In this document: positions 43,502-53,558 of the stretch, piece after piece | Position numbering within the stretch: position 1 is the first letter of the stretch | Layout: the number at the start of each line of letters is the position of its first letter | Origin: Pseudomonadales bacterium | GTDB lineage: Bacteria > Pseudomonadota > Gammaproteobacteria > Pseudomonadales > DT-91 | Assembly (NCBI GenBank): GCA_013215055.1 | Contig: JABSRQ010000017.1 | Span: 13,862 to 74,448, forward strand | DNA: 60,587 bases | Direction of reading: 5' to 3' | Translations under genes and position numbers: made by a program | Notes under the pieces: model-generated | Database searches by the model: none | What the model saw: the letters and a program-made list of their open reading frames with translations, nothing else | Told to the model about the DNA's origin: nothing

Positions 43502-44413
43502 TTAGCGTGCCGTCAAATCAAATAAATCAGGCTGTGCTGCCAATAACTCAAGAAATGCCGCCAGCTTCGGGGGTTTATTAATATTTTCCCGGTAAACGGC
43601 TGAGATGGTCAGCCCAGGGCTGCTCCACTTGGGTAAAACCTGCAGCAGCCTGCCTTGAGTGATTTCTTCATTGATCACAAACCACGGCAGCTGTGCGATA
43701 CCTACGCCTGCGATTAAAACCTGTTTTAATGCAATCATATCGCTACATTGAAAAGCTGTGTTGGTGCTGACGTTGCATGTTTGTTGACCATTCACTAGGG
43801 TCCACTGCGACCTATCTTGGCTAAAAATTTGCAGGCATTGATGCTGGCTTAATTCCTGTGGATGTTTAAGGGCCGGGTATTGTTCAAGATAATCAGGGCT
43901 GGCGACCAAAATACGGTTGGAGAACCCCAGCGGTTTTTCTATCAAATCTAAATCCTGCTGCTGACCCATGCGAATCGCCAGATCCAGACCTTGTTTAAAC
44001 AAGTCTTCAAATTCATAAGATAGCTTCAGTGAAACCGTCACATCTGGCCATTGTTTAAGATAGGGGGCAATAAGGTGTTTGGAAATATAACGACCCAATG
44101 CCGGAGGAGCCGCCAGGCGTAAATGGCCCTGAACCGTGTTTTGTAAACCCTGTACATCTTGCAGCAAATGTTGAGCATCGTTAATCAAGGCCGTGGCGCG
44201 GGCATAAAGAATATGGCCAGCTTCGGTTAACCGTACCACACGTGAAGAACGCTCCAGCACTTTCACCCCCATCTGCAGCTCTAATTTATGAATCGACTTA
44301 CTGATCGCAGACTTGGGCATATGTAGGTTTTCTGCGGCCTGAGTGAAGCTCAGCGTCTCTGCCGTTTCAATAAATAGACGTAAGGCCTTTAAATCTATCG
44401 TTTCATTAATCAT
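43502..44413 (-). CDS. LysR-family transcriptional regulator
   Basis: About 303 residues. N-terminal helix-turn-helix FIETAETLSFTQAAENLHMP and KSAISKSIHKLE, then a substrate-binding domain (HLRLAAPPALGRYISKHLI). ATG 44413 (MINETIDLKALRLF) gives the usual LysR start; the frame extends to 44455. It is divergent from ahr (110 bases between starts) and convergent with the ferredoxin gene, so ahr is the likeliest target and the Rieske cluster is a possible one. Confidence 0.9.
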   Translation of the reverse strand: MINETIDLKALRLFIETAETLSFTQAAENLHMPKSAISKSIHKLELQMGVKVLERSSRVVRLTEAGHILYARATALINDAQHLLQDVQGLQNTVQGHLRLAAPPALGRYISKHLIAPYLKQWPDVTVSLKLSYEFEDLFKQGLDLAIRMGQQQDLDLIEKPLGFSNRILVASPDYLEQYPALKHPQELSQHQCLQIFSQDRSQWTLVNGQQTCNVSTNTAFQCSDMIALKQVLIAGVGIAQLPWFVINEEITQGRLLQVLPKWSSPGLTISAVYRENINKPPKLAAFLELLAAQPDLFDLTAR

Positions 44414-44523
44414 GACAATGTGTTTCTTTTTACGCTGTTGTTTCAGTTTATGCAAGGTAGCATACTTTCACGCAGTTAATTAATGTCTTATTAAATGCTC
44501 TATAAAATCCCAAGGAAAAAATC

Positions 44524-45525
44524 ATGATCAAAGCGTATGCAGCAATGGAAGCCGGTGGTGAACTTCAACCTTTTGAATATGACCCAGGCCCTTTGGCCCA
44601 AGATGATGTTGAGATTGCGGTAGAATCTTGTGGCATCTGCCACAGTGATTTAAGCATGCTGAATAATGAATGGGGTTTTACCGAATATCCGTTTGTGCCC
44701 GGCCATGAAGTGATAGGGTCCATTGCGGCCGTGGGCGATAATGTAACAACCTTTTCCGTAGGACAGCGGGTGGGTTTAGGTTGGCATGCAGGCTACTGCA
44801 ATACCTGCCCAACCTGTCTTGATGGTGATCATAACCTCTGTGCTTCTGCGCAACCCACGATTGCCGGTCGCCATGGTGGCTTTGCCGATAAAGTACGGGC
44901 CCAGGCAACTGCCGTGGTGTTATTACCCGAGGGTATTAATCCTGATTCAGCCGGGCCGTTATTCTGTGCGGGTATCACGGTATTTAATCCGTTACTGGAA
45001 TTTGATATTAAACCCACTTCAAAAGTGGCGGTGATTGGCATCGGTGGCTTGGGGCATATCGCCTTGCAATTTTTGAATGCCTGGGGCTGCCATGTCACCG
45101 CTTTTACTTCCAGTGACAGTAAAAAACAACAGGCCCTGGATTTAGGAGCACATGCAGTATTGGATACCAGTGATGGCGATGCGTTGGCCGCAGCGGCAGG
45201 ATCATTTGATTTCATTCTCTCTACCGTGAATGTCAAACTCGATTGGAATGCCTATATAGCCACGTTGGCGGTAAAAGGTCGCTTACATTTTGTGGGTGCC
45301 ACGCTGGAGCCTTTAGATATCGCCGTGTTCCCGTTGATCTCCGGTCAACGCTCAATCTCAGGTTCACCAGTAGGCAGCCCAGGGGCGATTAAAACCATGT
45401 TGGAATTTGCCGCGGCGCATAGGATAGAGCCGATGACAGAAACTTTCCCGTTTGCCAAAGTGAACGAGGCGATGCAACGTTTAACCGAGGGGCAGGCTAA
45501 ATACCGGATTGTACTTAAAGACTAA
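44524..45525 (+). CDS. ahr: NADPH-dependent aldehyde reductase Ahr (YjgB-like zinc alcohol dehydrogenase)
   Basis: A 333-residue zinc medium-chain dehydrogenase that reduces aldehydes. Collinear with E. coli Ahr from the first residues ([39 protein letters not shown]). Zinc-site residues are Cys39, His61, Glu62 and others; the structural zinc uses Cys92, Cys95, Cys98 and Cys106. [11 protein letters not shown] is the nucleotide-binding turn. AAGGAAA precedes the ATG. It could act on aldehyde products from the oxygenase cluster, but this is inference. Confidence 0.88.
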   Translation: MIKAYAAMEAGGELQPFEYDPGPLAQDDVEIAVESCGICHSDLSMLNNEWGFTEYPFVPGHEVIGSIAAVGDNVTTFSVGQRVGLGWHAGYCNTCPTCLDGDHNLCASAQPTIAGRHGGFADKVRAQATAVVLLPEGINPDSAGPLFCAGITVFNPLLEFDIKPTSKVAVIGIGGLGHIALQFLNAWGCHVTAFTSSDSKKQQALDLGAHAVLDTSDGDALAAAAGSFDFILSTVNVKLDWNAYIATLAVKGRLHFVGATLEPLDIAVFPLISGQRSISGSPVGSPGAIKTMLEFAAAHRIEPMTETFPFAKVNEAMQRLTEGQAKYRIVLKD

Positions 45526-45887
45526 TTTTCAGAGTAAACGTTAATAGAGCCTCTATGCATGTGTTGTATTTTTGCTAGCAAAGCCTGAGTGGCATTTGTT
45601 AGTAAAACCTGTACTCACGACACTCATTAGCTGCAGGCGCTAGAGTGAGTTACCAATAGAACTGCTGAGAGGCTTAAGCAGCCTTTCAACAGCAATTGCT
45701 AAACACACGCCAAAGCGTTTAAACGCATCGCCTAAAAGGTTTTGATTCAGGGCGCTTTAGGAACTCAAGCATCAATAATGAAAAGTACAATGATAACATT
45801 CAAATTTTGTCTCTAATTTTCAAAGTGAAATGGGCATGAAACACTATATATTCATGTAGATATCCATGCAGGCTTTAGCGATGCTCT
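45526..45887. other. Gene-free stretch after ahr
   Basis: No convincing gene or promoter. It contains a perfect 12-base palindrome GCGTTTAAACGC at 45715-45726. It borders the IS91-type relic and probably marks the edge of the rearranged zone. Confidence 0.5.
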
Positions 45888-46079
45888 TACTTCTACCTAA
45901 ACCGGCACCAGCCAGAAAAAACACCTGAGAAAACCACCCAATACAAGCTGATACACGATAATTCCCTCGATTTAGATCGCTATTTATCGGAGCAAAGGAA
46001 ATACTTGCCAGCTTATGTAAAACGGGAGTTTGAGGCCTACCTGAAATGTGGAAAACTCGAAAGCGGCTTTTCCAGTTAG
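45888..46079 (+). pseudogene. IS91-family transposase relic (N-terminal fragment)
   Basis: About 63 codons in one frame read YFYLNRHQPEKT, then YKLIHDN and EQRKYLPAYVKREFEAYLKC and GKLESGF before a TAG. This matches the N-terminal part of IS91-type Y2 transposases (pattern LPxYVxxEFxxYLxCGxLxxGF, which normally continues into a zinc-binding region). The zinc region and catalytic tyrosines are missing, and a dispersed repeat begins right after. It is a dead fragment. Confidence 0.65.
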
Positions 46080-46082
46080 TCC

Positions 46083-46198
46083 CTTCTGGATTAACTTCAG
46101 ACTCATTAGAATTGCACACTACGGGTTTCAGGCAAATAGCCACACGACAATGCTTATGCTGTACTTCTAGCATTGAAGCCATTGGGGCTTATACCTAT
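46083..46198 (+). repeat. Dispersed repeat, copy A
   Basis: Begins CTTCTGGATTAACTTCA and includes GGTTTCAGGC, AGCCACACGACAAT and CTTATGCTGTACTTCTAGCA, ending CATTGGGGCTTATACCTA. It matches copy B at 53559 over its whole length except a 13-base gap, and copy C at 59196 over the last 75 bases. It lacks the AATAAGCC half of the terminal palindrome. Confidence 0.85.
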
Positions 46199-46323
46199 AT
46201 CCCATCTCCGATGAGCCATGACGTGCATATCAGCGCTGATGTGCTATACCTAAAAAACTTTCCGTTTTTTCTTCTTTATTGAGATTTCAGAAATAGTCGC
46301 TAATTAATAAGGAGACTGTACCT

Positions 46324-46782
46324 ATGGTTGTCAGTACGATTATTATCCTGGCGCTGTTTGGTGGCCTGTTTTACTTTAAGTTCTATCATCAAAACGGTAA
46401 AAATATTCCTGCCAGCCAGCTGCATAAAACCAGCGTGAATAAAGGCCGAAAAGCCAAGGCAAGTATGTATTCGGTAAAATCCAGGAAACAGGCGACAGAC
46501 AAAAAAGTTAACGCCTATCATAGCGTTGAAATCCACCCTCATACCGGTAGCTGCAGTGAAGCCAAAGCCTTAAAAGGCAAGCTTTTTTTATCGGTGGATG
46601 CACCCGGTTTGCCGATAGATTTATGTACCCATAAAAACTGTCACTGCGATTTTATTCACCATGATGACAGGCGCGAAGTTGAGAGACGAAACGACATTGG
46701 TTTACAGCATAATATGTACGAAATTCAGGGTAAGGAAGAACACAGACATCATAAAAAAGACAGGCGTCAAAATTCCGTTTAA
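46324..46782 (+). CDS. Conserved membrane-anchored protein with Cys/His-Asp-Arg motif
   Basis: A 152-residue protein: one N-terminal transmembrane helix (TIIILALFGGLFYFKF), a basic linker, and a C-terminal domain YHSVEIHPHTGSCSEAKALK, GKLFLSVDAPGLPI, CTHKNCHCDFIHHDDRR. The four cysteines plus HHDDRR motif recur in proteobacterial proteins of unknown function and suggest a metal or disulfide site. AAGGAG lies nine bases before the ATG. This is an intact gene within the decayed zone. Confidence 0.75.
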   Translation: MVVSTIIILALFGGLFYFKFYHQNGKNIPASQLHKTSVNKGRKAKASMYSVKSRKQATDKKVNAYHSVEIHPHTGSCSEAKALKGKLFLSVDAPGLPIDLCTHKNCHCDFIHHDDRREVERRNDIGLQHNMYEIQGKEEHRHHKKDRRQNSV

Positions 46783-46972
46783 GTTATTGCCACGCTCTCA
46801 ATTCTATACTTTAAAAAATGGGAGCTTTAATTGACCATAGCTGAGTAGCATTCTACTTTGTTCATTTCAGGCCGTTCGTTAATCCACATCGCAATTCTCA
46901 CCATCAAGAATTATTCGAATTGAGACTCAATAGTCCTTATACCCCTACGGGTGGCTTTGGGTTACGAAAAAA

Positions 46973-47152
46973 AGACCGCTGATGTTGATCGATTACAAAA
47001 CAGATCCATGCTCCAGTGTGATCGGTGCGTTATCAACTATGGTGTTGAATGGTAGACAGTTGAAGCTTTATTCCTGGTATGACAATGAGTGGGGATATGC
47101 CAATCGTGTTGCAGAATTAATGTCCAAAGTCGGTCAAATGGCTAAAGTCTAA
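46973..47152 (+). pseudogene. Glyceraldehyde-3-phosphate dehydrogenase relic (C-terminal 60 codons)
   Basis: The frame ending at TAA 47150 reads PLMLIDYKTDPCSSVIGALS then WYDNEWGYANRVAELM, the conserved C-terminus of GAPDH (family: DYKxDPRSSIVDA...WYDNEWGYANR). The NAD domain and catalytic cysteine are absent. It is followed four bases later by an arsJ relic, the same gene order as GAPDH-ArsJ arsenate detoxification operons. There is no start or ribosome site. Confidence 0.8.
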
Positions 47153-47158
47153 GTTGTG

Positions 47159-47405
47159 ACGATATTTTCAGAGCTGTCTGCGGATGTGCTAACCGGTAAT
47201 TACTGGGCCTTTACCCTTACCAATGACGCGCCAGCGAATGCTGGTGGTGCTACATTTTTATGGGTTGGGCTATACCCCGCTACAGATTATCCTGCTATTT
47301 TTTATGAAATATTTGGCGTGATTACCCATCTTGTCGGTGGAAGGTTCAACGGGGGCGTTTTCCTGTCCAGTTATACCAGGGCCGATGATGCATTCTATGA
47401 GCGAT
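47159..47405 (+). pseudogene. arsJ: arsJ relic (organoarsenical exporter), frameshifted N-terminus
   Basis: Frame 1 reads NYWAFTLTNDAP then, 25 codons later, FYEIFGVITHLVGG, both typical of the N-terminus of ArsJ MFS exporters. Between them the matching sequence is in another frame: MLVVLHFYGLGYTPLQIILL. Two small compensating indels therefore scramble the middle. After about 80 codons the gene is truncated. ArsJ exports 1-arseno-3-phosphoglycerate made by its partner GAPDH, whose relic lies just upstream. Confidence 0.75.
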
Positions 47406-47407
47406 AA

Positions 47408-47765
47408 TGATCGCTACGCGTTTCATGTACCTGCTCATGGCGAGCGTATTAAACTGTTCTCCACAGGCTGTGGCGCGACTTAGAGTTGAGCAGAAAGCCC
47501 TTATGCCTTTGCTGAAAAGGCTGTATTTAATGCCCGCTTAAAGCATTGTAGAAAAATACAAGCAGCATAAAGCCAGCATTATTACTGGATTTATGCTTTT
47601 GGGCTAATAGGTTTTTTTGGCTGACTGTTTGCAAGTAATCGATGCATAACTGCTGGCCAGATATTTTCTACTCAATATGAAAGAAGCGATGTTTGTTGTT
47701 AAACCCGTCGGCCATCAGAGGGGCTAAGAATAATAAGCCAGCAGGGGGAATTACCTGAACTGGAA
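47408..47765. other. Gene-free stretch with strong hairpin
   Basis: An open fragment of about 30 codons (YAFHVPAHGERIKLFSTG, 47393-47480) is not identified. At 47564-47597 AGCATAAAGCCAG pairs with CTGGATTTATGCT (one mismatch), followed by TTTTG, a terminator-like hairpin. Nothing else is seen. Confidence 0.5.
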
Positions 47766-49007
47766 TTATATTTTCCAGTTGCCATATTCTTTTTCAATCA
47801 GATGTTCACTCCACTCCACACATTTCCAAACGGTTGAAAAATTGAAAATTTCCCCGACCATCAATGTACGATTTTGGCCTTGAAGATTGTTGAGCTTTGG
47901 GTAAAAACCATCGTCCAGCTCTGCCTGTTTCACATGCGGGAAATAGTCCCAATGATGCTGTTGCAAAATTTCGACAAGTTCTCCGCCTTCCATCAGTTGT
48001 AAACTTTCTTGCAAACGTTGATGAATAATTTCATCACTTAATCCATCGGCTTGCACATAAGCCACCATAACACCGGTGTTGCCTTGCTGTGCTCCCCACA
48101 TCATTACGTGGCCAGCATTCTCTTTGGAGAATGTATCAAGCTGGTGATAGAAGGGTCTGTCATAGTTGCCACGCACGCGGCATAAATAAGTGCGGTAATC
48201 GTAGGTCTGTATTTTGCTGAATAACGCATTCTCTGTTTCGGTGGTATCGAGGAAACTCTGGGTTTTTTGTAGTGCACAAGCGATAACAAGGCCATCAAAG
48301 CGTTCTTTGCTATTACCATGCTGGATAAAAACACCGTCCGATTGTCGTTCTATTTGGCTGATTGCGCTGCTATAGCGAATGTCAAAATCTTCAGCCACTT
48401 GATGCCAGAAATTCTGATAACCGTTGCTCATTGTGTAGATGCCTTTTCTGCGTCCCATGCCCCATAGAATTCTGGGTTCACAATATTTCAGATAATAGGC
48501 TGCGGATACCTCATCCGGATAACCGTAACCATAGGCCGTCATAATCATATCGGTATGATCGCTAAACTCGGCGCTTTGGCGCCTGCGAGTAAACTGTTTA
48601 ATCGGGCGATGATCTTTGCGGCGCAGGCTAAACCCGGGTTGCTGATATTGACGTGGATAACGAATGGAATAATTAATCAGCTGCAATAATATACGCAGAT
48701 GCCAACGTTTTCCTCGCTTGGGCATTTTCCCATCGCGGGTATAACGCGCGCCTTTACGCGGGGTGAAAAAGGCCTGTGTCTGCTGGGGCCATTGCTGGGT
48801 GAATCGTTGGTAGGCTTCATTGTGTTCAATACAGATAATAGCGCCCATATCGTACCATTTTCCATCAACCTCATAGGAGCGACACTGCCCTCCGGCGAAG
48901 GCGTTCTTTTCAAACACAGTAACGTTGGCGCCTTTTTTTTTTAACGCGTGGGCAGCGCTAAGCCCGGATGGACCTGCACCTATAATGGCGATATGGGGTG
49001 GATTCAT
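47766..49007 (-). CDS. FAD-dependent NAD(P)-binding amine-oxidase-like oxidoreductase
   Basis: A 413-residue flavoprotein with an N-terminal dinucleotide-binding motif GAGPSGLSAAHALKKKG at about residues 10-26 and VFEKNAFAGGQC after it. The C-terminus NRTLMVGEIFNFSTVWKCVE resembles the FAD-closing motif. The fold is that of the monoamine oxidase/phytoene desaturase group; the substrate is unknown. Members of this group are often annotated only as NAD(P)-binding proteins. It is divergent from the lipoprotein gene at 49362. Confidence 0.82.
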   Translation of the reverse strand: MNPPHIAIIGAGPSGLSAAHALKKKGANVTVFEKNAFAGGQCRSYEVDGKWYDMGAIICIEHNEAYQRFTQQWPQQTQAFFTPRKGARYTRDGKMPKRGKRWHLRILLQLINYSIRYPRQYQQPGFSLRRKDHRPIKQFTRRRQSAEFSDHTDMIMTAYGYGYPDEVSAAYYLKYCEPRILWGMGRRKGIYTMSNGYQNFWHQVAEDFDIRYSSAISQIERQSDGVFIQHGNSKERFDGLVIACALQKTQSFLDTTETENALFSKIQTYDYRTYLCRVRGNYDRPFYHQLDTFSKENAGHVMMWGAQQGNTGVMVAYVQADGLSDEIIHQRLQESLQLMEGGELVEILQQHHWDYFPHVKQAELDDGFYPKLNNLQGQNRTLMVGEIFNFSTVWKCVEWSEHLIEKEYGNWKI

Positions 49008-49126
49008 AATTCCTACTGCATTGAAGGCCGATAAAAGGGCTACATTTTTATGTAAAACGATGGCTTTAGCAAAAATTATATCGATATAAGTGATACGGGG
49101 AAGGGGCGAAGCTATCTTGCTTGCTA

Positions 49127-49153
49127 CTCATGATGATGATTAGCCATCATGAG
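49127..49153. promoter_or_regulatory. Perfect inverted repeat between divergent genes
   Basis: Arms CTCATGATG and CATCATGAG, nine-base spacer, in the divergent region between the FAD oxidoreductase and the lipoprotein gene. Likely an operator or weak terminator; no regulator is identified. Confidence 0.4.
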
Positions 49154-49361
49154 CCTTTTGTATTCAGGACTGTGGCCGTAACAGCCTTCAGGCATTAAGG
49201 CATATATCGCAAAAAAATATTTTCTTTAGCTCTTATGCTATTTAGTTATTGTTTTGCTCAAAAACTATCTTTATATTGTTGCTTCTGCTCAAAGGATGAT
49301 CAGTTGTAACGGAACAGCCTTTGTTACGGTATTCATACAATGTAAACAGTGAAGGAAAATT

Positions 49362-51407
49362 ATGAAACAGGGATTAGTATTAATTGTTCTATTGTTCAGC
49401 ATGCTGAACTTCTATGGTTGTAATAAGCCGGTTAAAATACCCGAAACGCCCGAAACGCCTGCGGAAGGTAATACTACCGTACAAGGTGTTGTCAGTGATG
49501 TCGCTGGACAGCCTATAGCCGGTGTGACGGTCTTCAGTAGTAAAGAATCAACAACAACGGATGAGATTGGCGGTTATTCGCTTTCTGCGCTAGTGGGCGA
49601 AGCCAGTATTACCGCACAGCTGAATGACTATGCGGATAACAGCCGTGTGGTCACTACCGATAAAGATCAGGCTGTTACTCTGGATCTGGTTTTGGCCAAG
49701 ATTGATAAAATGGTGATATTCGATGTCAATGTCGGCGCTTTTATTACAACTAAAGGTGCATCGGTAGAATTCCCCGCAGCAGCCATCATCAACAGTGATG
49801 GTACGGCTTATAGCGGTAACGTTGTTGCCGAAGTCACGTTTAATCAGGTTACCTCCTCTGCTGGCAGAGATACTTTCCCAGGGGATTACATGGGGCTGCA
49901 AGAAAATGGTGAAGAAACCGTTTTGCAGTCATATGGCTTTATTGACGTCACACTGAAAGATGAGAGTGGCAATGCCCTGCAATTAGCCGATGGCAAAACC
50001 GCGACGTTAAGCTTTCCTGTAGATACCAATATAGGCACAACACCTGCGACCATTGCGCTGTGGTATTACGATACCGCGAAAGGCATTTGGGTAGAAGATG
50101 GTGTCGCCACTTATAATGCAGGCAGTAATAGCTATATCGGTGAGGTTTCTCATTTCACTACGTGGAATCTGGATGCCAAAGTTGAGAGCGCCAGCTACAA
50201 GGGTTGTGTTACCGATGTTAATGGCGCAGTGATCAGCGAAGCGCTAATCAATATTAGCGCACCGGGTTGGAATAAAACTTTCCAGAACCAGGATAGCGCG
50301 GGTGAGTTTGGTTTTCTCAATGCGCCTGCCGGCCTGGAAATGTCTATTACCGCAACGGTGGGTAACAGCAGTTCCGCAAGCCAGAAAATCACCCTGGCCG
50401 TTGAAGAAAATCATGTCGCCAGTGAATGCCTGAAGGTGGATGATACGGTTGAAAACCTGACGGCAACACTTTCCGGACAATTGCTTTATTCAAGCCCAGG
50501 TATAAGCCAGGTTGAAGTGATTTATGGCAAGTATTTGCCTTCCCAAACGCTGACCCTTGATGGCGCAGGTAACTTTTTATCCTCGGCCTTTACACGCCCT
50601 GCTGATAATAAAGTCACCGTAGCGGTTACCATCGATAATTTCAGGCTAAGTTATGATTATGTGCTGGATAAAACGCAGTTAAATACGCATATAGGCCTGA
50701 TTGAACCTTCTTTGACCACAGTAACAGGCTGCGCTACGGATAGCCTGGCTGCAGCTGCTATGTACAGTGCTATTACACTGGATCAACACTTTCCCGCCGC
50801 CGATCATATTAATACCTGGAAGAGCCAGTATTTGACTTATACCGATAATGCGGGTCAGTTCACAATGACGTTGGCGCAGGATAATGCCAGCCATCAGCTG
50901 TTTGCTTTTAACGATGATCATAAGGAATCAGCAAACGGTCCTTCATTTATCGCCAACACCGATCAGATTACATTGCCTGGTTGTATTGAAACTTCAGCCG
51001 TACAAGCGGTGACGATTGAAGTCAGTATTGTTAATAGTGCCAATGTTACAGGCATCAGTATGAATCTTCTCTCCAGCGAGATGTCTGTTGCGGTAGACGG
51101 GGATTATGGTGATATCTCCCAAAGTATTAACCGGGCGGAGCCAGGATTCGATAGTGGAACATCGGGCTCATTTACCACAGATAAAGATGCGGTATATATT
51201 ATCAGGGTATTTGGCAGTGGCAGCAATGGCAGTAATGATTTCAGCGGTGTGCAATTACAGGTGAAAGTGGATGGCCATTTTGATCAGTTGATTACCGTGC
51301 CTAGCTTACCTGTGCTTAATTATAGTGAGCTATATGTTTTACAGATCGAGGTCTTTAAAGGCGAGGTCACGGTTACATTACTGAATGTACAGTTTCAGGA
51401 TTCTTAA
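49362..51407 (+). CDS. Large lipoprotein with carboxypeptidase-regulatory-like domains
   Basis: A 681-residue lipoprotein (lipobox FYGC, Cys20) starting after GAAGGAAAAT. Residues about 38-115 form a CarboxypepD_reg-like domain (VQGVVSDVAGQPIAGVTVFS, TTTDEIGGYSLSA), repeated at about 280-350 (YKGCVTDVNGAVISEALINI). Between them is a segment like ALWYYDTAKGIW...VSHFTTWNLD, seen in adhesin-like exported proteins. The C-terminus is beta-rich. Probably an outer-membrane or surface protein; function unknown. A strong terminator follows. Confidence 0.8.
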   Translation: MKQGLVLIVLLFSMLNFYGCNKPVKIPETPETPAEGNTTVQGVVSDVAGQPIAGVTVFSSKESTTTDEIGGYSLSALVGEASITAQLNDYADNSRVVTTDKDQAVTLDLVLAKIDKMVIFDVNVGAFITTKGASVEFPAAAIINSDGTAYSGNVVAEVTFNQVTSSAGRDTFPGDYMGLQENGEETVLQSYGFIDVTLKDESGNALQLADGKTATLSFPVDTNIGTTPATIALWYYDTAKGIWVEDGVATYNAGSNSYIGEVSHFTTWNLDAKVESASYKGCVTDVNGAVISEALINISAPGWNKTFQNQDSAGEFGFLNAPAGLEMSITATVGNSSSASQKITLAVEENHVASECLKVDDTVENLTATLSGQLLYSSPGISQVEVIYGKYLPSQTLTLDGAGNFLSSAFTRPADNKVTVAVTIDNFRLSYDYVLDKTQLNTHIGLIEPSLTTVTGCATDSLAAAAMYSAITLDQHFPAADHINTWKSQYLTYTDNAGQFTMTLAQDNASHQLFAFNDDHKESANGPSFIANTDQITLPGCIETSAVQAVTIEVSIVNSANVTGISMNLLSSEMSVAVDGDYGDISQSINRAEPGFDSGTSGSFTTDKDAVYIIRVFGSGSNGSNDFSGVQLQVKVDGHFDQLITVPSLPVLNYSELYVLQIEVFKGEVTVTLLNVQFQDS

Positions 51408-51426
51408 GCGATAATTAAAGATCAAT

Positions 51427-51461
51427 GCCAGGGCCTGAGTTTTCGGCCCTGGCATTTTTTT
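51427..51461 (+). terminator. Rho-independent terminator of the lipoprotein gene
   Basis: Stem GCCAGGGCC/GGCCCTGGC, nine-base loop, then A and T7, 20 bases after the stop codon. Confidence 0.92.
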
Positions 51462-51811
51462 GTATTCCTTTCCTGTGTTATTCAGTTCCTCACTTCCTCA
51501 TTAAAAGCTGGTAGCGCTTTCTCAACGGGCAAAGAAGCCATGAGTTAATACGCTTCGGCCAGTGGCAACTATGTATCTCCCTTATAGCGAAAGCTCCATG
51601 TGGCAAGTCATCAAAGACTTATAACTTGTGGTGAGCGAAGGTATAAATAAAATACATCATAATCGTAAAAACAAAGTATTTTTAGCCGCTTATAGGTAAC
51701 ATCCCGCGAGAAAAGGAATATTAATTATTTGAGTATCTGTTTAGTCTCTTGATGTATTGCATTTTCTGCGTCGAAAACACAGATCGTTCTTAGCTGTCTT
51801 AGAAAAAATCG
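51462..51811. other. Gene-free stretch
   Basis: No ORF, motif or repeat I can assign. It precedes the RND relic and would contain that gene's former promoter. Confidence 0.4.
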
Positions 51812-53446
51812 ATGGAAAGTACTCTTTCTGCCACATTGATATCACGCCGTTGGCTATTCTTCATTTGCTCCTTGCTTTGCTTAAGCGTTATCTTAAGTGC
51901 CTTGCCAGATCCCTAGCCCACGCGCATTTTTTGGCCAGGACAATGAAGATTTGAAGTCGCTGGAAGTTGCCGAAGATAACTATGGCTGGGGTAATACGGC
52001 CGTCATGATGATCGGGCCTAAAGATCCTGCCAATGACCGTATCCTGAGCCTGTCGAACTTACCTGCCTTACAGCTGTTAACCGATTAGGCCTGGCATATT
52101 CCGCATTCTGTTCGTATAGAGTCAATGACCAATTTTCAGCATACGATGATTGAAGGTGATGATTTACTGGTAGAGGATCTGGTTGAAGATGCCAGCACGC
52201 TGACAGAGGAAGAATTAGCTCAAATAACAGCAATTGTCTTGGCTGAGCCAAGCATGGTTACGCGGCTGATCAGCGCCAGTGGCAAATATGCTGCGGTGCA
52301 TGTGAGCTTCTACTTCGATGTTGAAAATGAACAGCAGCAGGAGTCTGTCAGCGGTACCGCGATTCTGGCATTGGCAAAAGAAATTGAGCTGAAATATCCC
52401 GCACAGGAGGTTTATTGTTCCGGTACTACCATCAGTAATGTTGTTAATACGCAGGTAGCCGTAGAAGACACCAGCAAGCTTATTCCGCTGATGTATCTTG
52501 TGATGTTTTCCATGCTGGCTCTGCTGTTGCGCTCTCTACTTTCGATGTTAGCCATCTGGGTGGTTACCATCAGCTCAGCCATTGGCGCTGTTGGTCTTGG
52601 CGCCTGGTTTGATATTACCTTCAATACCATGACATTAACTTCTGTAAGCATAATTATTACCGTTAGTGTCGCTCATTGCGTACATATACTGGTGCATTTC
52701 CTGAATAGCTATTCTCACAAGGTGAGAATAAAATCATCGCAATGCAGGAAAGTCTTAGAGTCAATCTAAAGCCGATATTTTTAACCAGTCTTACCACCGC
52801 TTTAGGTTTTTTAACCATGAATTTCAGCGAGATTCCTCCTGCTGCAGGCTTAGGCAATGTTTCAGCCATGGGTGTAGGGTTGGCGTTTATATTCTCTTTA
52901 ACCCTGTTGCCGGCCTTGTTGATACTGTTACCGGTTAACAATAAACCCGGTAAAGGCGGGGATATGTATGCGAGCATGGATAAACTTGCCGAGTTTGTTA
53001 TTTCACGTCATCGCCCGCTTTTATGGGGCATGTTGGGTTTTTCATCTTTGATGGCCGTGTTAGCCATGCAAAACACGATTAATGATCGCTTTGGTGAAAC
53101 GATAGAGAAGCCCAGTGAGTTTCGTGATGATAACGAAATGATGGACAGCGAGTTTGGCGGTGCTTATAACTTCGATTTTGATATGCATGCTGAAAATGAA
53201 GGCGGCATCTCTGAGCCCGAATACTTGCAAAATGTGGATGATTTTGCCACTTGGCTTAGGCAGCAACCTGAAGTGATCAGTGTTTTCACCTACGCCGATA
53301 CGATCAAAAGGTTAAATCAGAATATGCATGGCAATGATGCTGAATTTTACCGAATCCCGGCTTCCAGGGAACTTGCCGCGCAGTATCTGTTGCTTTATGA
53401 AATGTCTCTGCCTTTCTTTGTAACATTGTTATGTAGCAGTCGGTAA
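51812..53446 (+). pseudogene. RND/MMPL-family exporter pseudogene
   Basis: From ATG 51812 the frame reads a typical RND start (ISRRWLFFICSLLCLSVILS, then ALPDP), then needs a one-base shift near 51915 to continue as SPRAFFGQDNEDLKSLEV. A TAG at 52086-52088 interrupts the frame (LLTD*AWHIPHSVR). After VAHCVHILVHFLNSYSH another shift near 52720 leads to QESLRVNLKPIFLTSLTTAL and the second membrane block. The C-terminal half is missing and is replaced by unrelated sequence at about 53410, just before repeat copy B. Two frameshifts, one stop and a truncation make it non-functional. It resembles the HAE3-type RND exporters. Confidence 0.8.
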
Positions 53447-53558
53447 TGCCTGTCTTTGCATAAAGTATAACCTGGGCCCATTTACGGGCAGTGTCTAGGT
53501 ATAAATCCGCATATAGGTACAGCCCTATTGAGCTCAGGCTGCCTGGTATTTTCCTGTG

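Noticed and set aside
45844..46182. Minus-strand 112-codon ORF across the IS91 relic and repeat A
   Set aside because: It spans two unrelated relics and has stops in the equivalent part of copy B, so it is not a conserved gene.
51757..51954. 65-codon plus-strand ORF at the start of the RND region
   Set aside because: The RND N-terminus is in a different frame (MESTLSATLISRRW from 51812).
52086..52088. In-frame TAG in the RND gene as recoding (readthrough or pyrrolysine)
   Set aside because: Two further frameshifts and a 3' truncation in the same gene make simple pseudogenisation far likelier.
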